From: Larus michahellis
Lineage: Eukaryota > Chordata > Aves > Charadriiformes > Laridae
NCBI RefSeq assembly: GCF_964199755.1
Contig: NC_133900.1
Location: forward strand, 78,724,727 to 78,788,726
Direction of reading: 5' to 3'
Length of the DNA stretch: 64,000 nucleotides
Below the pieces are notes generated by a model. It worked only from the letters and a program-made list of their open reading frames with translations, searched no databases and was not told the origin of the DNA. This document shows, piece after piece, positions 1 to 11,830 of the stretch. Each line of letters opens with the position of its first letter. The stretch's first letter is position 1. Position numbers and translations under genes: made by a program.

Positions 1-83
1 TTTTGAGTTATTAGCAATATGACAAATAGTCTTTGAAGTTTGAAAGCCTGTTTCAAAAACTGAAGAATTATTTCTCTTCACAG

Positions 84-3000
84 GATTCACTGGCGAAATT
101 TGCTGGTAGAAAATTAAAAGATTGTGGGGAGGATCTTCTTGTGGAGATCTCTGAAGTGTTATTTAATGAATTAGCCTTTTTTAAACTCATGCAAGACTTG
201 GACAACAACAGTATTTCTGTAAAGCAGAGATGTAAAAGAAAAATAGAAACTACTGAAGTGATACAGTCTTACGCTAAAGAGGTTTGTTGTATTATATTTC
301 TGAAAAATGTAGCTTTTCTGAGTTTCCTAAATATCTGTATTCCCTAAATGACTTTGATTACCTTAGCTCATATGTTGTATATGTGTTCTTTTACAAATTA
401 GGGCTGTGTAATCGCAGTATTGCTAAGTTTTTCTTAGTAAGGGACATGTCCTATATTGTAGATCAGTGTCTGTTATACATGAGTCTCTGTTGTTCGTACT
501 TCAGAGGAAATTAGTGATTGTATGTGCACGTAGGAAAGAATAGTCAAGTGTTGAATTAGTATTAATGTCTGGGGCCTTTGAGTAGTTGTGGTGGTTTAAC
601 CCCAGTAGGCAGTTAAGCACCACACAGCTGCTCGCTCACTCCCTGTCGGTGGGATGGGAGGGAGAATTGGAAGAGTAAAAGTGAGAGGACTCGTGGGTTG
701 AGATAAAGACAGTTTAAGAGATAAAGCAAAAGCTGCGTGCACAAGCAAAGCAAAATAAGGAATTCATTCACTGTTTCCCACGGGCAGGCAGGTGTTCAGC
801 CATCTCCAGGAAAGCAGGGCTCCATCACACATAATGGTTACTTGGGAAGACAAACGCCGTATCTCTGAATGTTTCCCCTTCCTTCTTCCTCCCTCAGCTT
901 TTATCGCAGAGCATGATGTCACATGGCATGGAATATCCCTTTGGTCAGTTGGGGTCAGCTGTCCCGGCTGTGTCCCTTCCCAGATTCTTGTGTCCCCCCA
1001 GCCCACTCACTGGTGGGGCAGTGTGAGGAGCAGAAAAGGCCTTGACTCCGTGTAAACGCTGCTCAGCAGGAGCTATAACATCCTGGTGTTATCAACACTG
1101 TTTTCAGTGCCCTGTACCAGTTAGTATGAAGAAAATTAACTCTATCATCTGAGCTAAATATTTTGACATATGGGGGTTCTAGTTGGCTTGTTGGCATATG
1201 GAGAAAATAGCACTTTCTAGACTTGAAGTGTAAAATATATATAAACTTTTCAGAAATATTTGAGACTGTATTCTGCTCTAACGAAGCAAGTTTGAGTTGG
1301 TTTTCGCATCATTTACATTATTAGAGATATTGCATCACCATTTTTAATTTTAGTATTGCAGTTTTTAGGAACATAGCTTTTTTAGATACAAACACTAAAC
1401 CAGATCATGTTCATATACTTAAATGGGTCAGGGATCTACCTCAGTGTTTCTTCTTGCTAATACAGTTATGACTTCAGTGTCCTTTCAGCTTTCTTTTAGA
1501 AGCACAAATACCAAAGCAAACCTCAACTCATTTAAAAATAACAATGAAAGACACTTTGTGAATCTGTCATAAACTGTAAAGTCCCTTAAGTAGTTGTAAG
1601 CATATACTTTCAAGATAGCTCAGCTCAGCTTAGATCTACCAGCGCCGTGGTTAGCATGTGAGAGAGACTGTGGAGTGCCTTGTAAAGAGGCTGGAGAAAC
1701 ACTCTGAATCCAGAAGGATTTGGACATGACTTCCTATTTTATCTGAAGTTACTCATTGGGCCTTTGTTACATAAAGGATCGGCTTATGCCGGCTATGAGA
1801 ATGCGTGGACCCAACTTAGATCTGGCATTTCTTGTGCTCTTCTGGAAGACCGAGAATTAGGGCTAAGGACAATGTTTGCCTTGTTGCTGTGGCAGCAGTT
1901 CAGATTCAACAGAGCCAGAACTGGCAGGTCCTGGTTGCCTTGGACAGACCCACGCAATTATCTCTATGTGGTCTTCTCACAGCTTTCAGGTCTGGGATCC
2001 TGATGCAGAGACGTCTGACCTTGCTTGATTTTCCCAGTAAGCTGACTGGGTGTGGATTCCAAACTGAAAAACACAGCTCTGTCTTGAGCGGAGCTGGTCT
2101 ATCTTAATTCTATGTGTTGAATGTGATTTAACCGCAGACTGGAGAATTATCCCGTGTAAACATAATTGTTTAAATAAAAAGGGCTAACACAGTTTTTTGT
2201 AATATTTTGCAACTAAAATTTTGAAGACATCTGTGTAAACATCTCTCATAGTGTAGAAATCCCTGTGGCTTACTGACGTTTCGAGATAGCAGTTCTTGGT
2301 AAGATTGGCATTTCTGCCAGGCTTTTATGAAGCCTTAGTTTGGTTCAGTATTTCAAAGTTATTTCAGTTTAGAATTGAAGAGAGTTTGTGTTTCTTCTAG
2401 GCAAAAGGTCTCCAGGTGGATGTTTGTTCATCTGCTGAAGATGTCGATGAGGACAAAGTATGTTTATGCTTCTCAACTGTCTTTATTCCTCAGATAATTT
2501 TGCAGATCACTTAGTCTTGCTGTTTTTTGTCATATAAATACAGTATCTGTAAGCAGCCTATTTCCTAGTGTTTATAAATTTATTAAACATTGTGGGTTTT
2601 ATCTTCTTTCTGTTATTTTCAGTGATTTACTTTATCAAAGTAAGAAAGTAAACTATAATTTCCCTTTTTTAATTTGAGTTGATGGTCTGGAAAAGGACTG
2701 CCAAAAAATCTGCCTTCATCAATAAGTCTGTTATATGCGTTCAGTAAACATGGCTTGGATGCTTCTTGGTTGCTCTTGTTTTTATCCTTGATTCTACTGC
2801 AGAGCCATTAGCAGTGTAAAGACTGTAGGATGCATTTCTTATAAAACACTATCTTGTTACCTTTCAAGAAGTGCACTCAGATCAACAAAGATAGTATTAA
2901 AGATGCTTTTCTATTTATTGTTGGTGACCTTTATGTAGAATGAGCTTTGCTTTAGGACTGACAATTTGAAAGTCTGAAAAGAGCAAAGTTTATGTTGAAT

Positions 3001-6000
3001 GCTACACAACTGAAATGGAATAATTTGTGACACTTGCTGAGCAGCTTTAGGGTAGGATCTTGTTTTTCCTTTCAGTATTCATTTTCTGTATTTGACAAAA
3101 AAAAAAAAAAAAGCCCTGCTCCGCAGGTGTTTACTGTGGGATTGGGTCTGGGGCTGTTGTATTCAGAATCTAGTCATTCCTTGAAGAATTAAATAACAAG
3201 GCTAGTAAATAGAGACAGTGTTTAATTATTTTTTAGCAATTAACATTTTCTTTTTTTAATGATATGGAATGAGTTGTTTTACTTTTCATCTTAAGGATAA
3301 GGCACAAGGAGAGTTGGGACAAATGGTACTAGAGGTCCTCAGAGTCAAAGTCTCTGTGTGCTCTGAGTATTAGATGTTAGGGCCCAAAATTTCTCCCTTT
3401 TCTCTTTGAGTTTGTTTTGAAAACCACTAAAGAATCATTGTGTTTAGGGAGAGGGGTTGTAGATGAACTTTTGTATTTTATGCTGGAATGTTCAGCTTTT
3501 TCCAACCAAGGGAAAGATTCAGGTAATGTACCAAGTAGAATGTTGAGTGTTTTCCAGGTGGGCATGGGCATATGTATGGGCATAGAGTCAGTGCTTTCTT
3601 CTAGGGCTTAGAGCTTCTGTCACACTGCTTCGGAAGTGAAGGTGGGAATCTGTACATCACTACTTACGATTGCTGTAGTGTAGAAGAGTCCTTTCAAGAT
3701 TTGGAGACAAGCTTGAGGCTTTAGTTGGGGTTCACATAGACTGAGCGGAATTCTCTCGCTCCAGGTGTTCAGCAAATCATTCAGTCAAGAAACTGCTGAG
3801 TAGCTATTGCCAAAGAAATGAGAAGCAGCAGTTAGGAATATTCCTAATTTTTACTAGAGGTCATTTAGGAGAGGCAGGGAAATGAGTAGAAGGTAATAAC
3901 ACAAGTGTGTCTGTCTTCCTTGTGATAGTGACAAATCTAATTTAAAGAAATCTTGTTTTAAGCTAACGTGCTGATCAGTGTGAACCTTTTTCAGATAATG
4001 AAATACTCGGTTATGATGTGCTTGATAGCTATGTCTGAACAGTGCATGATCTCTTCTAGTAGATTCTGATGCTTTGTTTCAGGAGTAGCTTTGCAGTATT
4101 TATTTCAAGTCCTTCAAGTCTTCTTAAACATTACTTTTTAGTCTGTAGATTTTAGATTTTGGGAAACAAAGGTGACTTATTGATGCAGAAACCATAACTT
4201 AATCTTTAGATGAACAAACGTGAAATTACACAGTATGCCTTGTTTTGCTAGGATAAGGATGAGACTGAAGCTGTTAAACCGGTGCAGGACTCAGAAATGT
4301 ATGATGGTAATCCAGTTCCTGAAAGTATTAGGTCTGATGTGTCTGATCAAGAGGAAGATGAGGAAAGTGAAAGTGGTCCCGTGGCAATAAGTAAGTAATT
4401 TTTATAGCTCATTATTCAATGTTTTCACTGTAGTTTTGACCAACTAATTTTACAACAGGATTTGCGCAAAGTACTGCAATGCAACAGCTTCCCTCACAGA
4501 TTTTCTAGTCAGGTCTTTTCCAGTGAAACTTTTCCAGTACTGTGTTTACTAATATCATGTCAAGGGTTAAATGTTCCAATTAGAGGAGCTTTTATTCTTT
4601 GTAACCAGTAGGTCTGTAGAAATGCATGTTGGAATCTGATTCGTTGTTTAAGTTACATATCCTGTCTCAGCTAAACTTAATGTTTCTCAACCTTTAACCT
4701 GAAGGATGTGAAATCTGCTCAAATTTTTGGCAGTTTTGCATTTAAAGGATGATCTTTTGAATATGCTTCTCTTTAAGCTTGCGTATTTTTAATAATTTTT
4801 TTGGTCCTGTTTGTGGTCTTACACCAACTACTCATGGCTTTGTTTCCCTTATATTTACATTCTTCACACCAACGTGCTCAGTAACTTAGATTCTTCACAC
4901 CAACACAATGGTGTTTGTTGGTAACATAGCTTATGTGGAGCATATGGATCTTTTAAAGTAAGTCATCGCTGTATCTTAATTTCAGAGAAAGTTTTGAAGT
5001 ATGAGTTATAACTGATCATTGCAATAAATTCCCAAAAGGGATTTGGATTTTGCAGCCTGACTTTCACTCTGTCAGGCTCTGTCAATATGTAAATCCAATA
5101 TGAAGATTGTTTTACATTGACTTGCTTTCAGGTTTATCAAAAGCAGAAACCCAAGCTCTGACTAACTATGGCAGTGGAGAAGATGAGAACGAAGATGAAG
5201 AAATAGACTTTGAGGAAGGACCTGTTGATGTGCAGACATCACTACAAGCCAGCAGTGAAACAACAACTGAAAATGAACAGGTACACCAAAGTTGTAAACA
5301 CAGAACAACCTAAGCCAGTGCATGGCTTTTCAGACAAATCTCTGTATATAACATCTCAGTTTTTCTTGTTGCACTGTTTTCATACTGACAGAAGTAGAAG
5401 AATAATACAAGAAATTACATGAAAGCAATGGCTGCTACATACAAAATAGCTACTGCTCGGTCCCCACCTAAATTTATTATTGGTATGGCTGATGCCAAAA
5501 TGGATGGATGGACACGCACAAAACTACTGTTTAAATCTGCAATCAGAGAGAGAGAATGTTAAGCTGCAGTAGAAAAGATTAAACTTTCAAAAAAGCATCA
5601 AGTTTTAAACTGTTAACTGGTTCTTCCTCTGTGTTTGCTGACATCAAGTTCTAATTGGGCTTTCCTTTGCAGAAGCTGTTGACTCATGTATTCTAGCATG
5701 TCTTTGATTTGACTTTCCTCTTCATGTGATACATTTTTCTAGAACAACAGTGAAATGTTACTGGCTTTTCTATTGTCATTTCACTGTCATTTCCTTAAAA
5801 ACATTTGGATGTGTGTGACCTGGTTCGGGAGACTTGTCAATCTTTACATTTCGGTAAATAAGATTGACTTCTGAGTCTTTTGAAACTTTGGTTTACTCAA
5901 TGGCTACTAACATTTAGGCAAGGATGTAGCTGGAACATTTTACTTTAAAGGCTAAAACAGTAGATCTTTTTCAGTGGAACTAAAGAGTTTACCTGGGAAC

Positions 6001-8995
6001 TACTATAGCAAAGGGAAAACTAAATGCTTAGATAAAACACACGTCAGTGCTAATAGTTTGTTAAAGTGTGGTTGACCAGCTGATGAATAGAGAGTAGAAC
6101 TTGCTGTCTTTATTTCAGACTAGTTAAAAGACAAAAGCATGGAGCAAGTGTACATTGTGTGTCTAGTTAGCAAGGAAGAATAAATTAGCCAATAAGCTAT
6201 GAAACTGATTTGTTCAATTTGTTCTAACTTGTCTTCACCTTCCCCAATAGACTTCAAACCAAGAATTGAATAAGACAAAAAGCAGTGAGATTTTGTCATC
6301 GGAACAAGAATGTGTTAATGTTAAAGGTAAGCCCAGTACACAGTAGCTGAGACATTAAGACTTCTATATGAATTTGCATATTGGGAGAATTATCTTGGAC
6401 ATTGCTTGTGATATACGTAATTAAGAGGAAGAACATCAATTTTGCAAGAGTTTAGTGGGCTGGTTTTTTTTTTTTTTCATGGAATGGTGTCAGTTGACTA
6501 GAAATGTCTGTGTTGATACAGGCACAGCAAACCTTTTAAAGAGAAAACCTGGAATAATCTTACGTGGTTTTGATGCTTGACAATAGTGTGAATTTTGGTT
6601 GATTGTTGCAGCTTTTGGCACACAGCTGTAGCAGAACTAATTTGTCTGTTGCAATATTTTGATGTTTGGATTTGTCTAATATTTGCTTTTTCCATTACTG
6701 CCATTTACTAGCAATTTAAATTACTTTATATTTTAAAGATTTATTTCTGTGAGTAATGCTGTGTTGTAACTGACAGAAATAATTTTCTGTCAAAAGACAG
6801 AAAAGCTACTGGGTGGTATCAATGTTACTTATAATCTAACTGTTGCTACCACCTTTTCTTGTGTTTTTCTGTTGCAAATATTGGTTTTGTTCTTGGTCTT
6901 TTTTTGTAGGCTAAAAGTAGTATTTGAGTAGATTCTGTGTTGCCACAAGAATGTGGCAAAATGCTAAGGAATTTATTGTTCTCTATTATATCTCCTTATA
7001 CCAGGAATTAATATTTTACAGGAGGTCATATATGTCTGGAAGTTGGTTTTTGCTTGGTTTGGTTTTGGGTTTTGTTTTTTTTTTCTTTAAAAGATGTATC
7101 AATTCAGAAATCTTAAGTCAGATACTGTTTCGTGACACTTGTTGATGCTTCAGTGTATGAGAGTACAGGTAACTGATGTTTTATTTCAGTCAGACTAATT
7201 CACTTTGCTCATTTGTATCTTTGAATAATAATTTGTAAAAAAATAATCTGAGATTTTTGTATGCTCAGAATCCTTTACAATCTATACATTTTTAAAATGT
7301 AGTTTTGTGGTTTTAGGTGAACAAGATGTGGCTCCAATTTTGCCTCATTACCTCAATGTCATGGAGAATACACCGCCTTTACCGGTCAATACCCCAGAAT
7401 CCTTTATAACAGCCAGTATGAAAACAGAAGAGTCAAGCTCATCTTTACCAGTAAATGAAACTCAAACACTAGATACAATGTGTGTAGGAAACAAATCATC
7501 TGCTGCAAGTTCCGACAGCTCCATGGCTGGCAGCCCTGATACGGAGTCACCTGTGTTGGTGAATGAATTTGTACGTATATTTCAGTTAAGATACATCCAA
7601 GAGAAAACAGAAGCTTTTTTCTCTTTCAGTGGTGTTTCTAGTTTATTTCTAGTCTTGTTCAGTGTTCATCTGCAAATTTGGTATGGGCATTGCTTTTTGA
7701 TGTACTTCATTACAATAGTCACAAATCTAGTTTTGGAGTGAAAATAAAAAAAAGTAACACTATTCTCTTAAATGTCACTATTTTTCTTAACAGGAAGCTG
7801 GTTCTGGGAATGTCAGTCAAAAATCTGATGAAGATGACTTTGTGAAAGTTGAAGACTTGCCTCTTAAACTTGCAGTGTATTCAGAGGTATTTTGCTATTG
7901 CTTGTGGGGCTGTTGTTTAGAAGTGCACACCCTAAATGTCTTAATTATCTAGATGGTGGTAAGAATTATCCAGAACTTTGATTTTTTTTTTTTCTTTTTT
8001 GGTTTATCTGTTACAAAGGCAGATTTAATGAAGAAAATGGCAACTGAGGCGCAAACCAACAGTTTGTCTGATGAATTACTGGATGGAGGTGGAGCTCAAG
8101 ATCAAGAATTAGTAGGAGATGCCCAAACTCTGAAAGAACCTGGTAAAGATTATTTTCTAAATCCTCTACATGTAGTGGGAAAACACTCCAGAATGCCTAA
8201 AATTTCAATATCTTGTTATCACTGATTGTAAGCAGTTACTCTGGTGCTGAAAAAATACGCTTTTTGGTTATTGTGCATTTGAAAATGATGTATTGATATG
8301 AAGGGATTTTGCCTTCCATGTTCTTCCTGTATACTTCTCTTTGATTCTGTGGCTAATAAAAATAAACATAATTAAAATGCATGTTATAAATTAATAGTTT
8401 TGAAACTTACTGAAAGGGAATAGTGTTTTTGTACTTGTAACACAAGCTTGGGTTTAAAAATTTTGCAAATTCTAATTGCTATTATCTGATTTTAATAATG
8501 CTCAATATAATTTGCTCACAGACTGCTCAGTGGTTTTGTAATAGAAAATTTCAAGAGACTTTTCAGAATAGTAAAATATCTGTGAATAGGGAAAATAAAG
8601 TTATTTTCTATATGATGCCTACCATGAGGTGGAAAAAACTTTCAGCGTGTATGACAGCAGTAAAGGCGTGTCACTGTCATAAAACAGTACTTATGCAGCT
8701 ACAAAAACTTAATGGTAATGAAGGTCAAGGAAACTTTTATTTTTAAATATAATGTTGATATTGTGACACAAGTTATGGTATTGTATAGTTAGGCTTGTAG
8801 TCTTCCCGTGGAGGGTATAGTAATGGCATATATAAGTGCATCAATTGAGTATTCTGATGGTGGTAGTTTTCTGGTATTTCATCAAAGTGCTTTTAATGGA
8901 TGCTTACAAGGAGTTGAAATGTTGCTTTTGTTGCTCTTAGACAATAATGAATATCCTCTTATTTTACAGAAACTTTTGGAGCTCAGAGCGCATGA
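84..8995 (+). CDS. PCM1: Pericentriolar material 1 protein, C-terminal part (nine last coding exons)
   Basis: PCM1 is the scaffold of centriolar satellites and is needed for delivery of proteins to the centrosome and cilium. The gene enters the window from the left, so only its 3' part is present. Coding exons read from the sequence are 84-281, 2401-2457, 4252-4390, 5132-5280, 6251-6326, 7317-7570, 7794-7886, 8019-8142 and 8970-8995. All have GT-AG junctions and the phases join without a break, giving 371 residues and a TGA at 8993-8995. Diagnostic stretches are DSLAKFAGRKLKDCGEDLLV in the first exon, the acidic ETQALTNYGSGEDENEDEE, SPDTESPVLVNE, DDFVKVEDLPLKL, and the ending ETFGAQSA. The exon pair at 6251-7570 is low complexity, rich in Ser, Thr and Pro, and looks the least conserved. 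The first intron holds an old LTR. Identification is firm; exon boundaries are my own splice reading. Confidence 0.95.
587..1150 (+). mobile_element. Solo LTR of an avian endogenous retrovirus, in a PCM1 intron
   Basis: The segment begins TGTGGTGGTTTAACCCC and runs through the typical order of an LTR family I recognise from neoavian genomes: a CACCACACAGC(T)GCTCGCTCACTC block, a GTTGAGATAAAGACAGTTTAA block, a CATCTCCAGGAAAGCAGGGCTCC block, and GTGTTATCAACACTG near the end. No internal viral region follows, so it is a solo LTR, a fossil left by recombination. It lies in the intron between 281 and 2401 in the same orientation as PCM1. The end points are approximate. I cannot name the family with certainty (it may belong to the zebra-finch-type ERV LTR sets). 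Confidence 0.8.
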
Positions 8996-9310
8996 GAATA
9001 ACCTGAAGATACCTGCATTTATAAACTCCATGTATACAAATGCGTATGGAAGATCAGCACTAATTTCCCAGAACTCTGGAAGTGTATAAAAATGTAAAAT
9101 CTTTGACACACTGCCTCATAGGGATAGGTATGCTAACTTCTGCCTGGGGCAGTTCAACAGCTGGAACTGAATCCTCTTCTATTCAGTTTTGCTGCACTGT
9201 TCTTTTTCTGTCTTAATCTTTTTTTTTTATTTTTTATTGTGACTTGTTTAGTAATTTTAAAATTGTTCAAAATGGTAGTTTTAAATAAAGTTTGGACTTG
9301 TCTGTAAATT
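8996..9310 (+). other. PCM1: PCM1 3' UTR with poly(A) signal
   Basis: Sequence after the PCM1 stop codon contains an AATAAA hexamer at 9284-9289, the first one on this strand after the stop, followed by T/G-rich sequence. Cleavage is expected about 15-25 bases downstream, near 9305-9312. This gives a short 3' UTR of about 315 bases. The end point is inferred. Confidence 0.7.
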
Positions 9311-10700
9311 TGTCTTTTGAAAGATTTTCCTCTGGCTTAAAAAAAAAAATGGTATGCAGAGTTTGCTGTAGCAGTTTGTTACTCCTCTTTAGAGAAACAC
9401 TGCTGACTTTCCTGGGATAAGAATCTCTTTTTTCTTGTTTTCCAACTTCTACAAATACGAGGTGTAGACATGGTACACACCTACATGTTGTCTTTATAGC
9501 CTACGTATAGCTGGACTGTAAAAAAAAAAAAAAAAAAAAAGAACTAAAACGAAACAGAAAAATTCTTGTTGTTGGCCAGTGGAATTAATTTCTAGCAGCA
9601 CATTTATCCGAGGTGAAGTAAATTCCTTGGTTTTGTACTTAACTGCAGAAACCATCTGTGTTTTTCTGCATTTTCTGTTTTGCACTTTCAGTATGCAAAG
9701 GGATAAACTGGTCTGAAAATGTTGAGTATCCTTTCACATGTCACACTTAAAATTGCTGCAATTGAAAGCCTGTAGAACGCGTTCCTAAAGTATTTGACCT
9801 TGTAGAGGGTTTTCATGTAGGAAGGAAGACATTTAGGAAATAGCAATTAAAGTTAATGTTTAAAAAAACGGTTAAAGTCAGCACCTAATGAAGTCTCATG
9901 GCAAAGGCGGAATTAGGATTGTAGAAAAGTAGATCAGAAAACTTGAACCAGAACAAGTTTTCTTCAGTTTTTCAGATCAGAGTTGCTAACTAAGTTGTGA
10001 AATTGAGGTAGAAATAGCTTATTCAGCAGATTTGCTGCATGATAGAGATCCTGTTTACCTTAAACAAATACAAGGCTTTTCTCAAAGCAGTTCAAAGGCA
10101 ATGGTCATCTTTAATTCAGGCTTGTCTTCCTCGTGAGGTTAGCGTAATAATACGGCTCTATGCTGTGGCAGTCTAGCGACAGTGAAGCTGAAATATGCCT
10201 GAAGTTTGAATAAAATGAGTGCGATTCTTCTGCGATTTCATTTATTATTTCTTTTAGTTTGTTGGTTCTGAGTGTCTCCAGGTGTTATGAACGAATTTTG
10301 AAATGGCAGATTACAATCACATACCTTTAATCTTCAAAGACAAAAGTCTAATGAAAGGTTTGAAGATACCTTAGTTACTGCGCAGGTTTAAACTCATGGG
10401 GATACTGTGTGCAGGAAAAACTTGGCAATTTTGAGGACATTGTGACAAAGGCAAACCTGGGAAAGCAAAACAAAGTTAAAGTTTTTAATTACTGACTTGG
10501 CACAAGAATCATTCACTAGATCTAAAAGAGGACTTTTTCATAAAGTAGAACAACATTTGTGCATATTTGAGACAAACCTAGTTTATATGGTAAATCATTA
10601 AACTCTAATGCTCATGAGCATGCACCACTCCTGAATTCTTGCCCTGGAACGGTCTGTAGGAACAATGCACTGAGATGGTGTTTCTTTGGTCATATGTCCT
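9311..10700. other. Intergenic, between convergent PCM1 and TFIIE-alpha genes
   Basis: AT-rich sequence downstream of the PCM1 poly(A) signal. It holds a 20-base A tract at about 9520-9540 and no ORF or repeat that I recognise. The neighbouring genes converge on this interval, so only 3' ends and possible read-through would be expected here. Confidence 0.6.
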
Positions 10701-10935
10701 TCACAGAGTGGTTGAGGTTGGCAGGGATCTCTGGAGGTCATCTTGTCCAACCCCCCTGCTCAAGCAGGGCCACGCAGAGCTGGTTGCTCAAGCCTATGCC
10801 CAGATGGCTTTTTAATATCTCCAAGGATGGAGACTCTGCAGCCTCTCTGGGGAGCTGGTGCTAGTGCTCTGTCACTTTCACAGTCAAAAAGTGTTTCCTA
10901 ATGTTCAGAGGGAACCTCCTGTGTTTCAGCTTGAG
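10701..10935 (-). mobile_element. CR1 LINE fragment
   Basis: The + strand reads as the complement of the CR1 3' part: GGTCATCTTGTCCAACCCCC, then TCCAAGGATGGAGACTC, then CAGCCTCTCTGGG, then AAAGTGTTTCCTAATGTTCA. The element is therefore on the - strand. It is 5'-truncated, as almost all CR1 copies are, and has many substitutions, so it is old. It sits between the ends of PCM1 and the TFIIE-alpha gene. Confidence 0.88.
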
Positions 10936-11495
10936 CTTTGGATACTGAAAGTAGACTATGAGGGCACAAACAGTAGAATTGCTGAAGAAGTCAAGCACTC
11001 TCTTTTATTCTGATGCCAGTCCTTCTATACATACATAGTTCAGTTCAAGTAGAAGGTTTTTCAGTGGTAGTAGAGAAGATCTTGCTTAAAAAAGAGTATA
11101 GGAGACTGTGTGAAGGAGATAGGAGAAGCAGTCTTCTGCTTGATACATGACTTGCTTCCTTACTAATCTGGACCAAAAAGAATGTTATTCTTTACTGTCC
11201 AGTGTCCATTGCAGTTCATGACTTCAGAGACAGCTGTGTGGAGCAAGGAGTACAAAGAATTCAGATCTAATGATTTTTTAAGATGAAAGTTAAGAAGCCA
11301 GAGCTGGGTCTCTTCCCCAAGCTGGGGTTTGCTGTATAACACCCCTCTGTTCCTGCTGTGTAGCAAATGACCTAACAAACCATAGAACACAGGGGTGCAG
11401 AGTGAAACCAACTCCTGTTGGACTTGGACTCGTCAGTACTGGAAGTATCTGCTCCTTCTGGGAGGAAGGTGGAATCATTGATTTCTTACAACAGA
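10936..11495. other. Intergenic, no gene seen
   Basis: Unique AT-rich DNA between the CR1 fragment and the presumed 3' end of the TFIIE-alpha transcript. The short ORFs here have no recognisable similarity and I regard them as chance. Confidence 0.5.
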
Positions 11496-11830
11496 TTGCA
11501 ACGTTGCTTGTGAAGCTTTATTTTCATCAGACTCCATATTGTATCCAGAAATGATTTGTGCTCCAAAACCAATTACAGCGTTCACAAAAACTAAGCATTA
11601 AGGCAACAGAAAACCCGTAGCAACTTCGGGTTGCTTTTGCTGCAATGCTAGTGTTCTGAACTGTAGTTATTTCTACAGGGTTGCTACCTTGCATAACAAC
11701 AAGGAGTTCAAACAAAACTTAACTCTTCAGTGGTAAACTTTGAAGAACATAAGTTAAACTGTAAGACTAAGTGTCTCATTTCAAGAGAAACCTTCACCCA
11801 TTCTGTACAGGTTGCATATTCATAGAATAT
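11495..11830 (-). other. Presumed 3' UTR of the TFIIE-alpha gene
   Basis: Read on the - strand, an AATAAA lies at 11522-11517, about 310 bases after the stop codon, and would place cleavage near 11495-11505. A second AATAAA, at 11835-11830, overlaps the stop codon itself (GAATAAAT). Which one is used cannot be told from the sequence. Confidence 0.45.
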
